The notes: a model not told the origin generated them from the letters alone. A stretch of 14,305 bases of DNA from REEB426 sp964551975 (GCA_964551975.1 CAZKFI010000062.1:1-14305), one strand, 5' to 3'. Counted from the stretch's first letter, positions 5,703 to 13,984 are shown. Program-made: numbers and translations.

Positions 5703-6818
5703 GTGAGATTTCGGGCCGAACGTGACGTCCTGGCAGACGGCGTTGCCTGGGCAGCGCGCACGCTCCCGAGTCGGCCGCCGGTGCCGGTGCTGGCGGGGTT
5801 GGTGCTCAGCGCCGAAGGTGACTCGTTGGTGTTCAGCAGTTTCGATTACGAGGTTTCCACCCGAGTCTCAATAGCTGCTGATGTGCAGACGGCCGGCACT
5901 GTTGTCGTACCGGGTCGCCTGCTGTCGGACATCTGCCGTTCCCTCCCCGGGGCGCCGGTTGAAGTGCAACTTGATGGCACTCGGGTTCGCATCAGTTGCG
6001 GTCGCTCCTCATTCGCGGTGCCCACGATGCCGGTCGAGGATTACCCACAACTACCCACCATGCCTGAACAGGTCGGTGTCGTTGCCGGAGACGTGTTCGC
6101 TGCAGCGATCACTCAGGTTGCGATAGCAGCAGGACGCGATGACACCTTGCCGATGTTGACCGGTATGCGCATGGAGGTCGAAGGTTCACAGATCACCCTG
6201 GCGGCCACGGATAGGTATCGGCTCGCCATGCGTGAGTTCACCTGGCAACCATTGAATGCTTCCCAGTCATCAGCCGTGCTCATTCCTGCACGAACCATGG
6301 CAGACATGGCCAAGGCAATGGGTGGGGATCAGGACGTACAGATCGCACTCGCTGAAGGTGGTGCAGGTGAGGGAATGATCGGCTTTGAGTCAGCCGGTCG
6401 CCGCACGACGACACGTCTCCTTGACGGCGAATTCCCGAAGTACCGGGGTCTCCTGCCGAACGAGGCGTCATGTATCGCCACCGTGACCACCACCGAACTG
6501 ATTGAGGCGGTGCGACGCGTTGCCTTGGTGGCCGACCGTAATGCTCCTATTCACCTCGCCTTCGCCAATAGTGAAGTCACCCTCCGCGCTGGAGCCGGTG
6601 ATGAGGCCAATGCCACGGAGAGCCTGGGTTGCAGCCTGGAAGGCGACGGGTTGGAGATCGCATTCAACCCCGCATTTCTCCTTGACGGTCTGGCTGCAGT
6701 CGGAGAGACCTCAACAAATTTCCGGTTCACGGAGTCCAACAAACCTGCGGTACTTGAGGGTGTGGAAAGCGGAAGCGCCTACCGCTACTTGCTTATGCCA
6801 ATCCGCCTGACCGGTTAA
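5703..6818 (+). CDS. dnaN: DNA polymerase III sliding clamp (beta subunit)
   Basis: DnaN dimerises into the ring that tethers DNA polymerase III and other proteins to DNA. The three clamp domains fit the length. Recognisable stretches include PVPVLAGLVL, FDYEVSTRV, LLSDICRSLPG, TMPVEDYPQLP, VAIAAGRDDTLPMLTGMRME, ATDRYRLAMREF, TTRLLDGEFPKYRGLLP, RRVALVADRN and the C-terminal YRYLLMPIRLTG. The start is uncertain. GTG 5703 gives MRFRAERDVLADGVAW, which aligns directly with the MKxRVERDVLA opening of actinobacterial clamps, so it is chosen (371 residues). GTG 5682 would add MACNTDA. Neither has a good Shine-Dalgarno sequence. recF follows 9 bp after the stop, so the two are probably cotranscribed. 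Confidence 0.95.
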   Translation: MRFRAERDVLADGVAWAARTLPSRPPVPVLAGLVLSAEGDSLVFSSFDYEVSTRVSIAADVQTAGTVVVPGRLLSDICRSLPGAPVEVQLDGTRVRISCGRSSFAVPTMPVEDYPQLPTMPEQVGVVAGDVFAAAITQVAIAAGRDDTLPMLTGMRMEVEGSQITLAATDRYRLAMREFTWQPLNASQSSAVLIPARTMADMAKAMGGDQDVQIALAEGGAGEGMIGFESAGRRTTTRLLDGEFPKYRGLLPNEASCIATVTTTELIEAVRRVALVADRNAPIHLAFANSEVTLRAGAGDEANATESLGCSLEGDGLEIAFNPAFLLDGLAAVGETSTNFRFTESNKPAVLEGVESGSAYRYLLMPIRLTG

Positions 6819-6827
6819 TCGTCAACC

Positions 6828-8090
6828 GTGTGGTTGGAGTCGTTGACGCTCGTCGATGTGCGGTCCTACCCACAATTGACCTGCAGATTTTCTCCAGGTG
6901 TCATGGTGTTCATTGGACGCAATGGCCAAGGTAAGACCAACATTGTCGAGGCGGTCGGCTATCTGGCCACCCACAGCAGCCACCGTGTTGCCACCGATGC
7001 TCCAATGATTCGCCTCGGAGCTTCCCAAGCGCTCATCACCGGTGAGGTCGTTACCGACGAACGCCGCGTCCTGATTGAGCTAGCACTGCTGCAGGGTCGA
7101 GCGAACCGAGCGCGAATCAATGGAGTACCCGTGACGCGTTTCCGTGAAGCCCTGGGCTACGCACGGGTCGTGGTATTCGCACCTGAGGATCTATCGATTG
7201 TGAAAGGCGACCCAGCCGAACGGCGCCGTTTCCTTGACGAGTTAGTGATCCAACAAAAGCCCCGGTTATCCGCTATTTACACGGATTACGAACAGACCCT
7301 GAAGCAACGCAATGCGCTGTTGAAATCTGGCCTACAGAATCGGTACACCACACCAGGTGACTTCGATGCGACGCTGGCTGTGTGGGATGAACAACTCATC
7401 GCTCTTGGCGCTCAGATCGTTGTGGCGCGGTTGGCGATCATTCAAGCCCTGCGATCGATCGTGACTTCGATTTACGCGACCCTGGCCCAGGGCGCATCGC
7501 AGGTCGACGTCGGGATGACCTACCGCAGTAGCGCCCAGCAGGATGATCATGATGATCGTGACGCTCCTGAAGCTCATGACGCTCGTAACGGCGAGCCCAG
7601 TTCGGTCACACAGTCGACCCCGCCCCCGAATGCAGGTTCGACGTCAACCGATAAGACGTCATTCGATAAGGGGTTAACCGATAGCGAGACGCACTGGCGG
7701 ATACTGCTGACGCAAGCACTCGCTCGGGTCAGGGCACAGGAACGTGCTCGTGGGCTCACCGTCGTCGGTCCACATCGCGATGATCTGGTCCTCACTCTGG
7801 GACCACATCCAGTGAAGGGCTTTGCCTCCCAGGGCGAAAGTTGGTCACTGGCCCTGGCCCTACGGCTTGCATCGATCAGCCTGCTCAGTGCTCTCGGCGA
7901 AGCACCGATCGTGGTGCTTGATGACGTGTTCGCTGAACTCGACAGTGGCCGACGCAGCATGTTGCGCGACTACCTACGCGGAGTGGATCAAGTTTTCATC
8001 ACAGCAGCTGTTGAGGAAGACCTACCCGAGGGACTAGATGCCACCAAATTCGATGTGCGGGACGGTGCCATCATGCAGAGGTCCGCGTGA
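6828..8090 (+). CDS. recF: DNA replication and repair protein RecF
   Basis: RecF is an SMC-like ATPase that, with RecO and RecR, loads RecA onto gapped DNA at stalled forks. The GTG start gives WLESLTLVDVRSYPQLTCRF, the usual RecF opening. Walker A is GRNGQGKT (30-37), followed by NIVEAVGYLAT. VVVFAPEDLSIVKGDPAERR (114-133) is a conserved family segment. The ABC-type signature is SQGESWSLALALR (334-346) and Walker B is PIVVLDDVFAELD (360-372). Residues 236-284 are a polar low-complexity insertion rich in D, S, T, P and N, which makes the protein somewhat longer (420) than is usual. There is no clear ribosome site; coupling to dnaN is likely. The stop abuts the dciA start. Confidence 0.96.
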   Translation: MWLESLTLVDVRSYPQLTCRFSPGVMVFIGRNGQGKTNIVEAVGYLATHSSHRVATDAPMIRLGASQALITGEVVTDERRVLIELALLQGRANRARINGVPVTRFREALGYARVVVFAPEDLSIVKGDPAERRRFLDELVIQQKPRLSAIYTDYEQTLKQRNALLKSGLQNRYTTPGDFDATLAVWDEQLIALGAQIVVARLAIIQALRSIVTSIYATLAQGASQVDVGMTYRSSAQQDDHDDRDAPEAHDARNGEPSSVTQSTPPPNAGSTSTDKTSFDKGLTDSETHWRILLTQALARVRAQERARGLTVVGPHRDDLVLTLGPHPVKGFASQGESWSLALALRLASISLLSALGEAPIVVLDDVFAELDSGRRSMLRDYLRGVDQVFITAAVEEDLPEGLDATKFDVRDGAIMQRSA

Positions 8091-8588
8091 GTGACTCCCG
8101 TGAGTGATTCCACTGAGCGCAGCGGGCCCAGCCGCGCAGCCATGCGGGCGTTGGAGCAGGCGATCAAAGCCCGTCCCCCACGTGACGATCGTCAAGGACC
8201 ACTCCGATCGAAGATCAACAACACCTCGTCCGACCGCGAGATAACGTCCACTCACACGGCAGTACACAACCTTCTAGCAACCCAGGGTTGGGAACACCTG
8301 AGCGTTCGGGCCACCCTTCAGGCCGAGTGGCGGACGTTGGTAGGTGCCGATCTCGCCGACCATGTGCAACCAGTGGACCTCACTGACGGGGTGCTCGCAC
8401 TGAGGGCGGACTCCACGGCATGGGCAACACAGGTGCGCATGCTGGCCAACGAGTTGCAGATGAACCTCGATCGACGGTTCGGCGCCGGGGTGATCACCAG
8501 AATCGAGGTGCAAGGCCCGACCGCGCCACGCTGGGGGTCCGGACCACGGCGGGTTCCGGGTCGGGGCCCACGGGACACCTACGGCTAG
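8091..8588 (+). CDS. dciA: DciA family protein (DUF721), replicative helicase loading factor
   Basis: DUF721 proteins are the DciA family, known to interact with and help load the replicative helicase DnaB in bacteria that lack DnaC or DnaI. The 165-residue product has a disordered, charged N-terminal half (to about 60), then a KH-like domain from HNLLATQGWEHLSVRATLQA through WRTLVGADLADHVQPVDL, LALRADSTAWATQVRMLANE and INRIE-like strand ITRIEVQGP. It ends in RRVPGRGPRDTYG, typical of actinobacterial members. GTG 8091 directly follows the recF stop with AGAGG about 9 nt upstream; GTG 8100 is an alternative start. The recF-dciA-gyrB order is standard for the phylum. Confidence 0.9.
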   Translation: MTPVSDSTERSGPSRAAMRALEQAIKARPPRDDRQGPLRSKINNTSSDREITSTHTAVHNLLATQGWEHLSVRATLQAEWRTLVGADLADHVQPVDLTDGVLALRADSTAWATQVRMLANELQMNLDRRFGAGVITRIEVQGPTAPRWGSGPRRVPGRGPRDTYG

Positions 8589-8649
8589 ACGCGCAGAGCC
8601 CGGGAAACGCCCCCAAGTACATATCCACCCACACGAGAGGGGATATCGG

Positions 8650-8681
8650 CCCCCACAGGCCACTCAAATCCCCCCACAGGC
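8650..8681 (+). repeat. Direct repeat CCCCCACAGGC upstream of gyrB
   Basis: CCCCCACAGGC occurs at 8650-8660 and 8671-8681, 21 bp apart, about two helical turns on the same DNA face. The copies lie roughly 35-65 bp upstream of the candidate gyrB -10. Nearby ATATCC (8621-8626) and GGATAT (8641-8646) form a loose inverted repeat. The spacing suggests a protein-binding site; no known operator is recognised. Confidence 0.4.
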
Positions 8682-8715
8682 AGCCTTAGACGAAGACTTC
8701 CACATCCTCAGGCAG

Positions 8716-8721
8716 TAGAAT
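8716..8721 (+). promoter_or_regulatory. Candidate -10 element of gyrB promoter
   Basis: TAGAAT is a five-of-six match to the -10 consensus TATAAT. No good -35 stands 16-18 bp upstream (the best is GAAGAC at 8692-8697, 18-bp spacer). If used, it gives a gyrB leader of about 105 nt holding two hairpins. Confidence 0.4.
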
Positions 8722-8753
8722 TCCCTCACCGCAGCCACCAACCGGGCATCACC

Positions 8754-8811
8754 GGCTCGTGCCTGCGAGCCAACAGCACATATCCATGTTGCCGGGTTCG
8801 TGCAGGACCCG
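8754..8811 (+). promoter_or_regulatory. Two hairpins in the gyrB leader
   Basis: GGCTCG (8754-8759) pairs perfectly with CGAGCC (8766-8771) around a 6-nt loop. CGGGT (8793-8797) pairs with ACCCG (8807-8811), ending 9 nt before the strong AAGGAGG ribosome site (8821-8827). They could affect mRNA stability or access to the ribosome site. Confidence 0.4.
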
Positions 8812-8834
8812 CGCCCGGAGAAGGAGGTAGGACG

Positions 8835-10802
8835 GTGACCTACGACGCGAGTGCGATCACCGTCCTGGAAGGCCTCGACGCCGTTCGTAAGCGACCCGGC
8901 ATGTACATCGGATCCACCGGGGAGCGTGGACTCCACCACCTGGTCTACGAGGTAGTCGACAACTCGGTGGACGAGGCGATGGCGGGCTACGCATCACTGA
9001 TCGGGGTGACGCTGCTGGCTGATGGCGGCGTCCAGGTGGTTGACAACGGTCGTGGAATCCCGGTCGATATGCACCCGGTAGAAAAACGTCCCGCGGTAGA
9101 AGTCGTCCTCACCGTGCTTCACGCCGGAGGCAAGTTCGGTGGCGGGGGCTATTCAGTCTCCGGTGGTCTGCACGGCGTCGGGGTATCCGTCGTCAACGCT
9201 CTGTCGACGCAGCTTGATGTCGAGGTACATCGCGACGGTCACGCGTATCGCCAGACTTATGCGCACGGTGTGCCCACCGCCCCACTCAAGCGCGGCGAGG
9301 TCGTGACCGATACAGGAACTGCAGTGCGGTTCTGGGCAGATCCAGAGATTTTTGAAACCACGCACTACGACTTCACGACACTGTCGCGACGCTTTCAAGA
9401 GATGGCCTTCCTGAACCGCGGGCTCACCATCGATCTCACCGATGAACGTTCAACCGAGACCGCCCTCACTGAGGATGGCGAAGAATCCGTTCGCCACATC
9501 ACCTACCGCTACGACGGTGGTATCGCAGACTTCGTGCGCCACATCAATGCGAGTAAAGGTCCTTCACATGCCTCAGTCATCGAGCTCGCAGCCGAGAGTG
9601 AATTAAGTAGTTCCGGCCAACAGATGAGCGTCGAGGTAGCCCTGCAGTGGAACACCACCTACGCGGAATCGGTATACACCTTCGCCAACACAATCAACAC
9701 CACAGAAGGTGGTACCCACGAGGAGGGTTTTCGCGCAGCGCTCACCACATTGGTAAACAAGTTCGCTCGCGAGTGGAACATCCTCAAAGAGAAAGACCCC
9801 AATCTTTCCGGTGAGGATGTTCGTGAGGGTCTCGCCGCGATTGTGAGCGTGAAACTTCGTGAACCACAGTTCGAAGGTCAAACCAAGACCAAGCTCGGCA
9901 ACACCGAGATGAAGGCATTCGTTCAAAAGGTCGTCAACGAACAACTCGGCGAGTGGTTCGAAAAGAACCCGAGCGAAGGTCGCGATATCGCCCGCAAGGC
10001 AGTCAATGCAGCAAGTGCCCGCATCGCAGCCCGCAAGGCCCGTGACCTCGCACGCAATCGCAAGGGCCTACTGGGTGGGGCAGGAATGCCAGGCAAGCTC
10101 ATTGATTGCTCCAGTCGCAATCCGGAGGAATGTGAGATCTTCATCGTCGAAGGTGACTCCGCCGGTGGATCCGCGCGCCAGGGTCGAGATCCACGGGTGC
10201 AGGCGATCCTGCCTATCCGCGGAAAGATTTTGAACGTTGAAAAGGCGCGCATCGATCGAGTACTACAGAACAACGAAGTCCAAGCACTGGTGTCAGCAGT
10301 GGGTACCGGTGTTCAAGACGAATTCGACCTCAACCGGATGCGCTACCACAAGGTCGTGCTGATGGCTGACGCCGATGTCGACGGCCAACATATTCGGACC
10401 CTGCTACTGACGTTGTTGTTCCGCTTTATGCGCCCATTGATCGAGCAAGGTCATGTGTTCCTCGCGCAGCCACCGCTGTACAAAATCAAATGGTCACGTG
10501 AAGCCGCTGACTTCGCCTACTCGGATCGTGAACGTGATGCACTCATCGAAGCCGGTGTCGCGGCGGGCCGTCGCCTTCCCAAAGAGGAAGGCATTCAACG
10601 CTACAAAGGTCTCGGTGAGATGAATGCAGATGAACTTTGGGAAACCACCATGGATCCTGATCGACGCGTTCTCCTCCAGGTGACTTTGGATGATGCAGCC
10701 CAGGCAGATGAGATGTTCTCGGTCTTAATGGGCGAAGACGTGGAATCACGACGCGCATTCATTCAACAGAATGCCCGCGACGTGCGGTTCCTCGACATTT
10801 AG
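8835..10802 (+). CDS. gyrB: DNA gyrase subunit B
   Basis: GyrB is the ATPase subunit of gyrase, which adds negative supercoils to DNA and relieves stress ahead of forks. The GHKL ATPase domain opens ITVLEGLDAVRKRPGMYIGS, with EVVDNSVDEAMAG, VVDNGRGIPVD (68-78) and the ATP-lid motif GGLHGVGVSVVNALS (110-124). QTKTKLGN (349-356) carries the transducer lysine. The TOPRIM domain has EGDSAGGSA (439-447), the conserved PIRGKILNVEKARIDRVL and DADVDG (512-517). RYKGLGEMNADELWETTMDP is the C-terminal gyrase motif. The 655-residue length suits a gyrase without the proteobacterial insertion. GTG 8835 has a strong AAGGAGG site 7 nt upstream. gyrA follows after about 90 bp, probably in the same operon. 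Confidence 0.98.
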   Translation: MTYDASAITVLEGLDAVRKRPGMYIGSTGERGLHHLVYEVVDNSVDEAMAGYASLIGVTLLADGGVQVVDNGRGIPVDMHPVEKRPAVEVVLTVLHAGGKFGGGGYSVSGGLHGVGVSVVNALSTQLDVEVHRDGHAYRQTYAHGVPTAPLKRGEVVTDTGTAVRFWADPEIFETTHYDFTTLSRRFQEMAFLNRGLTIDLTDERSTETALTEDGEESVRHITYRYDGGIADFVRHINASKGPSHASVIELAAESELSSSGQQMSVEVALQWNTTYAESVYTFANTINTTEGGTHEEGFRAALTTLVNKFAREWNILKEKDPNLSGEDVREGLAAIVSVKLREPQFEGQTKTKLGNTEMKAFVQKVVNEQLGEWFEKNPSEGRDIARKAVNAASARIAARKARDLARNRKGLLGGAGMPGKLIDCSSRNPEECEIFIVEGDSAGGSARQGRDPRVQAILPIRGKILNVEKARIDRVLQNNEVQALVSAVGTGVQDEFDLNRMRYHKVVLMADADVDGQHIRTLLLTLLFRFMRPLIEQGHVFLAQPPLYKIKWSREAADFAYSDRERDALIEAGVAAGRRLPKEEGIQRYKGLGEMNADELWETTMDPDRRVLLQVTLDDAAQADEMFSVLMGEDVESRRAFIQQNARDVRFLDI

Positions 10803-10857
10803 AGAACCCCAACCAGTGACCCCAGTCAGTGAACCCCTAGTTGGAGTTGACCACGGC

Positions 10858-10899
10858 ATGACGGCAAGTAGTGGAACGCGAGGGAGTACCAGTGCCTGA
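10858..10899 (+). other. Possible 13-codon upstream ORF overlapping the gyrA start
   Basis: An ATG at 10858 opens a 13-codon frame (MTASSGTRGSTSA) whose TGA at 10897-10899 lies just past the proposed gyrA GTG at 10892-10894. It could couple or tune gyrA translation. Its ribosome site is weak (TTGGAG, more than 10 nt upstream), so it may be chance. Confidence 0.2.
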
Positions 10900-13441
10900 T
10901 GACGTGACCCCGGATTCACCCGAGGCCGTGGATGAAGTGCGCGTGAGCCGTCCAACGGGCACCGGTCGCATTGAGCCAGTCGACCTCCAGGCGGAGATGC
11001 AGCGGTCCTACTTGGACTACTCCATGTCAGTGATCGTCTCCCGTGCGCTGCCGGATGTCCGTGATGGATTAAAGCCAGTGCATCGCCGTGTGCTCTATGC
11101 CATGTACGACGGCGGCTATCGCCCAGATCGCAACTTCTCAAAGTCCGCCCGTGTCGTCGGCGATGTGATGGGCAACTACCACCCACACGGCGATACCGCG
11201 ATATACGACGCGCTCGTGCGGCTCGCCCAACCTTGGTCCCTGCGCTATCCGCTAGTGCAAGGACAAGGCAACTTCGGCTCGCCCGGCAACGATCCACCCG
11301 CTGCACAGCGCTATACCGAGTGTCGAATGGCCTCACTGGCCATGGAGATGGTCCGTGATATCGACGAAGAGACCGTCGATTTCGGGCCGAATTACGACGG
11401 TCGCACCGCCGAGCCCCTCGTCCTGCCCAGCCGATTCCCCAACCTGCTGGTGAACGGCAGCTCCGGGATTGCGGTCGGCATGGCGACCAACATTCCCCCG
11501 CACAACCTTCGAGAGATCGCAGCCGCCGCCCGCTGGGTTCTCGAGCATCCTGATGCTGAGCGTGAGGAACGTCTCGAAGCACTCCTGGCACTGGTGAAGG
11601 GCCCAGATTTCCCGACGGGAGCAAGCATCGTCGGGCGTAAGGGCATCGAGGACGCCTATCGCACGGGTCGCGGTTCGATCACCATGCGCGCGTCGATCAC
11701 CGTGGAAGAGGACTCCCGAGGCAGGCAGATCCTGATCGTCACCGAGCTGCCGTATCAGGTGAATCCTGACAACCTGCTGTTACGTATCGCCGAGCTCGTT
11801 GGTGAGGGCCGGCTTACCGGCATTGCGGATATTCGTGATGACTCGTCATCACGCACCGGCATGCGCCTAATCATCGAACTCAAGCGTGATGCAGTTGCCA
11901 AGGTCGTACTCAATCAGCTCTATCGCCATACCCAACTTCAAGACAACTTCGGCGCCAACATGCTTGCCCTCGTTGATGGCGTGCCACGAACTCTCACCCT
12001 TGAGCAGTTCATCCGTTTCTGGGTCGCGCACCAAGTTGAGGTCATTCAGCGCCGTACGCAGTACCGCCTTCGCAAAGCCGAGGAACGAGCACATATCCTC
12101 CGCGGCTACCTCAAGGCCCTTGATGCACTCGACGATGTGATTGCTCTGATTCGAAGGTCACAAACAGTCGAAGACGCCCGTTCTGGATTGATGGCGCTGC
12201 TGGAGATCGATGAGGTCCAGGCAACCGCAATCCTCGATATGCAGTTGCGTCGCCTCGCAGCACTTGAGCGTCAGAAAATCATCGACGAGTACGACGAATT
12301 GACTGCGCGCATCGCCGACTACCAGGACATCCTCGCTTCACCGGCTCGGCAACGCAGCATCATCGCTGAGGAACTCGCTGAGATCACTGACCGTTACGGG
12401 GATGAGCGGCGAACTGGGTTCATCTCAGAAGAAGGTGACCTGTCCGAAGAAGATCTCATCGCTGACGAATCTATGGTCGTCACCATCACCTCAGGTGGCT
12501 ACGTCAAGCGAACGAAAGTGGATGCTTACCGGGCCCAGCGCCGTGGCGGGCGTGGAGTGCGCGGGGCAGCACTGCGCCAAGATGACGTTGTCGAGCACCT
12601 CTTTGTGGCCAGCACCCACCAATGGATCCTCTTCTTCACCAACAAAGGCCGTGTCTATCGCGCCAAGTCATATCAACTCCCTGAGGCAGCTCGCGATGCC
12701 CGTGGTCAACACGTGGCGAACCTCCTCGCCTTCCAACCAGATGAAGCGATCGCGACCGTCCTGTCCATTGCCAACTATGACGCCGATCAGAGCCTCGTCA
12801 TCGCTACCCGCCGCGGAATGGTGAAGAAGACCCGACTACCTGAATATGACACGAATCGCACCGGGGGCATCATCGCAATCAACCTGGCCGATGGGGATGA
12901 ACTCATCGCCGCTCGACTGGTCGCCGAGCAGGACGACCTTCTTCTTGTCTCCCGTAAAGGTATGAGTGCGCGTTTCTCGGCAGGTGATGCCAGTCTGCGC
13001 CCGATGGGTCGGGCAACCAGTGGCGTTATTGGTATGCGCTTCCGTGGGGACGACGCATTGTTGGCCATGGAGGTGCTCCGTCCCGATGCGGCGGTGGTGA
13101 CGGTGACCGATGGTGGATTCGCGAAGCGGACTCCGGAGCAGGAATGGGTGCCAAAGGGCAGAGGCGGTCTAGGGGTTCGAGCCATGCGCCTCGTGGAGGA
13201 CCGGGGATCACTGGTTGGTGCTGTGGTCTGCTCCCCGGAGGATCAACTCTTTGCCATCACCTCGAACGGAGTCGTCATTCGCACACGCGTCAACGAGATA
13301 CGGCCCTCTGGTCGTGACACGATGGGCGTGCGGTTGATGAACCTTCCGGATGAGGACAGCATCGTGGTGGTAACCAAGGCTGCCGATGAGGAAGGGGCAA
13401 CCACGACGGATGACAGGCAGGTGGAAGGGGCCCTGACATGA
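10892..13441 (+). CDS. gyrA: DNA gyrase subunit A
   Basis: GyrA cuts and rejoins DNA in the gyrase tetramer. From GTG 10892 it is 849 residues. The winged-helix region has QRSYLDYSMSVIVSRALPDV, DGLKPVHRRVLYAMYDGGYR and the quinolone-region helix HPHGDTAIYDALVRLAQ, with threonine at the E. coli Ser83 position and aspartate at Asp87. The catalytic tyrosine is Y141, in QRYTECRM. The C-terminal beta-pinwheel carries the GyrA box QRRGGRG (549-555), the mark of a supercoiling gyrase rather than topoisomerase IV. The acidic tail is short. GTG 10892 has AGGGAG five nt upstream; GTG 10871 would add seven residues but lacks a site. The stop overlaps the next gene by 4 bp (ATGA). Confidence 0.97.
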   Translation: MPDDVTPDSPEAVDEVRVSRPTGTGRIEPVDLQAEMQRSYLDYSMSVIVSRALPDVRDGLKPVHRRVLYAMYDGGYRPDRNFSKSARVVGDVMGNYHPHGDTAIYDALVRLAQPWSLRYPLVQGQGNFGSPGNDPPAAQRYTECRMASLAMEMVRDIDEETVDFGPNYDGRTAEPLVLPSRFPNLLVNGSSGIAVGMATNIPPHNLREIAAAARWVLEHPDAEREERLEALLALVKGPDFPTGASIVGRKGIEDAYRTGRGSITMRASITVEEDSRGRQILIVTELPYQVNPDNLLLRIAELVGEGRLTGIADIRDDSSSRTGMRLIIELKRDAVAKVVLNQLYRHTQLQDNFGANMLALVDGVPRTLTLEQFIRFWVAHQVEVIQRRTQYRLRKAEERAHILRGYLKALDALDDVIALIRRSQTVEDARSGLMALLEIDEVQATAILDMQLRRLAALERQKIIDEYDELTARIADYQDILASPARQRSIIAEELAEITDRYGDERRTGFISEEGDLSEEDLIADESMVVTITSGGYVKRTKVDAYRAQRRGGRGVRGAALRQDDVVEHLFVASTHQWILFFTNKGRVYRAKSYQLPEAARDARGQHVANLLAFQPDEAIATVLSIANYDADQSLVIATRRGMVKKTRLPEYDTNRTGGIIAINLADGDELIAARLVAEQDDLLLVSRKGMSARFSAGDASLRPMGRATSGVIGMRFRGDDALLAMEVLRPDAAVVTVTDGGFAKRTPEQEWVPKGRGGLGVRAMRLVEDRGSLVGAVVCSPEDQLFAITSNGVVIRTRVNEIRPSGRDTMGVRLMNLPDEDSIVVVTKAADEEGATTTDDRQVEGALT

Positions 13442-13824
13442 GCACTGAGGTGCAGGCCCGGCACGCGCGACTCTTCATTTCACGAGTCGATCCGTGGTCG
13501 GTGGCCAAGGCGGCATTCATGATGTCCTTGGCCGTTGCGGTGATGATCATCGTGGCCATTAGCGCCCTGTGGTTCGTCCTCGATTTCACCGGTGTCTTCG
13601 TCACCGTGTCACGCAACCTCAATGAGGTTGTCGGGAGCGCTGCATCGAACTTTGATCTGATGAGCCTGCTGGATTTCACTCGGGTGCTCGGAATTGCCGT
13701 CATCATCGCCGCAGTTGAGGTCGTCCTCGTATCCCTCTTAGCGTCCCTCTTCGCCGTGATGTACAACTTGACCGTCGGCCTCACCGGAGGTGCCGAAGTG
13801 GTGCTCACCGACGCCATCAACTAG
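13438..13824 (+). CDS. DUF3566 domain membrane protein
   Basis: This 128-residue protein matches the actinobacterial DUF3566 family, found directly after gyrA (Rv0007 is the mycobacterial member). Its function is unknown. The N-terminal motif ARLFISRVDPWSVAKAAFMM (10-29) is the family's RVDPWSV signature. It leads into a hydrophobic segment at about 26-50 (MSLAVAVMIIVAISALWFVL). The central stretch GVFVTVSRNLNEVVGSA and FDLMSLLDFTRVLG is family-typical, and a second hydrophobic segment spans about 84-108. The product lacks the long proline-rich cytoplasmic N-terminus found in mycobacterial relatives. Its ATG overlaps the gyrA TGA (ATGA), so translational coupling with gyrase is likely. A GGAAGGGG ribosome site lies inside gyrA. 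Confidence 0.9.
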   Translation: MSTEVQARHARLFISRVDPWSVAKAAFMMSLAVAVMIIVAISALWFVLDFTGVFVTVSRNLNEVVGSAASNFDLMSLLDFTRVLGIAVIIAAVEVVLVSLLASLFAVMYNLTVGLTGGAEVVLTDAIN

Positions 13825-13883
13825 TTCCAATAGCCATGCTGGCCCATCACGGGTGCCTCGCCCCGTCAGATCCGTCTCAATAA

Positions 13884-13897
13884 AGATCAGGTAGTCT
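13884..13897 (+). promoter_or_regulatory. Candidate tRNA-Ile promoter element
   Basis: AGATCAGGTA (13884-13893) leads into a -10-like TAGTCT (13892-13897), 9 nt before the tRNA. The same decamer precedes the DLW-39 gene at 14084-14093. No clear -35 is visible. Confidence 0.35.
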
Positions 13898-13906
13898 TCC
13901 GGCCAC

Positions 13907-13984
13907 GGGCCTATAGCTCAGTTTGGTTAGAGCGCTTCCCTGATAAGGAAGAGGTCGGTGGTTCAAGTCCACCTAGGCCCACCA
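13907..13984 (+). tRNA. ileT: tRNA-Ile (anticodon GAT)
   Basis: The acceptor strand GGGCCTA (13907-13913) pairs with TAGGCCC (13974-13980), followed by A and an encoded CCA (13982-13984). The D-arm is GCTC with GAGC. The anticodon stem TTCC/GGAA encloses loop CTGATAA, with anticodon GAT at 13942-13944. The T-arm is GGTGG/CCACC around TTCAAGT. Its position after gyrA and the DUF3566 gene matches ileT of mycobacteria. Confidence 0.96.

Noticed and set aside
6041..6049. TTACCCACA, one mismatch from a DnaA box, inside dnaN
   Set aside because: It encodes part of the conserved clamp motif VEDYPQLP, so the match is explained by coding constraint.
11190..11245. Threonine at the Ser83-equivalent of GyrA as a quinolone-resistance mutation
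   Set aside because: Threonine is a natural residue at this position in some wild-type gyrases, and the neighbouring aspartate is intact.
10746..11624. A 292-codon minus-strand frame opposite gyrA
   Set aside because: Arginine/serine-rich composition typical of an antisense shadow in GC-rich DNA; gyrA on the other strand is fully conserved.
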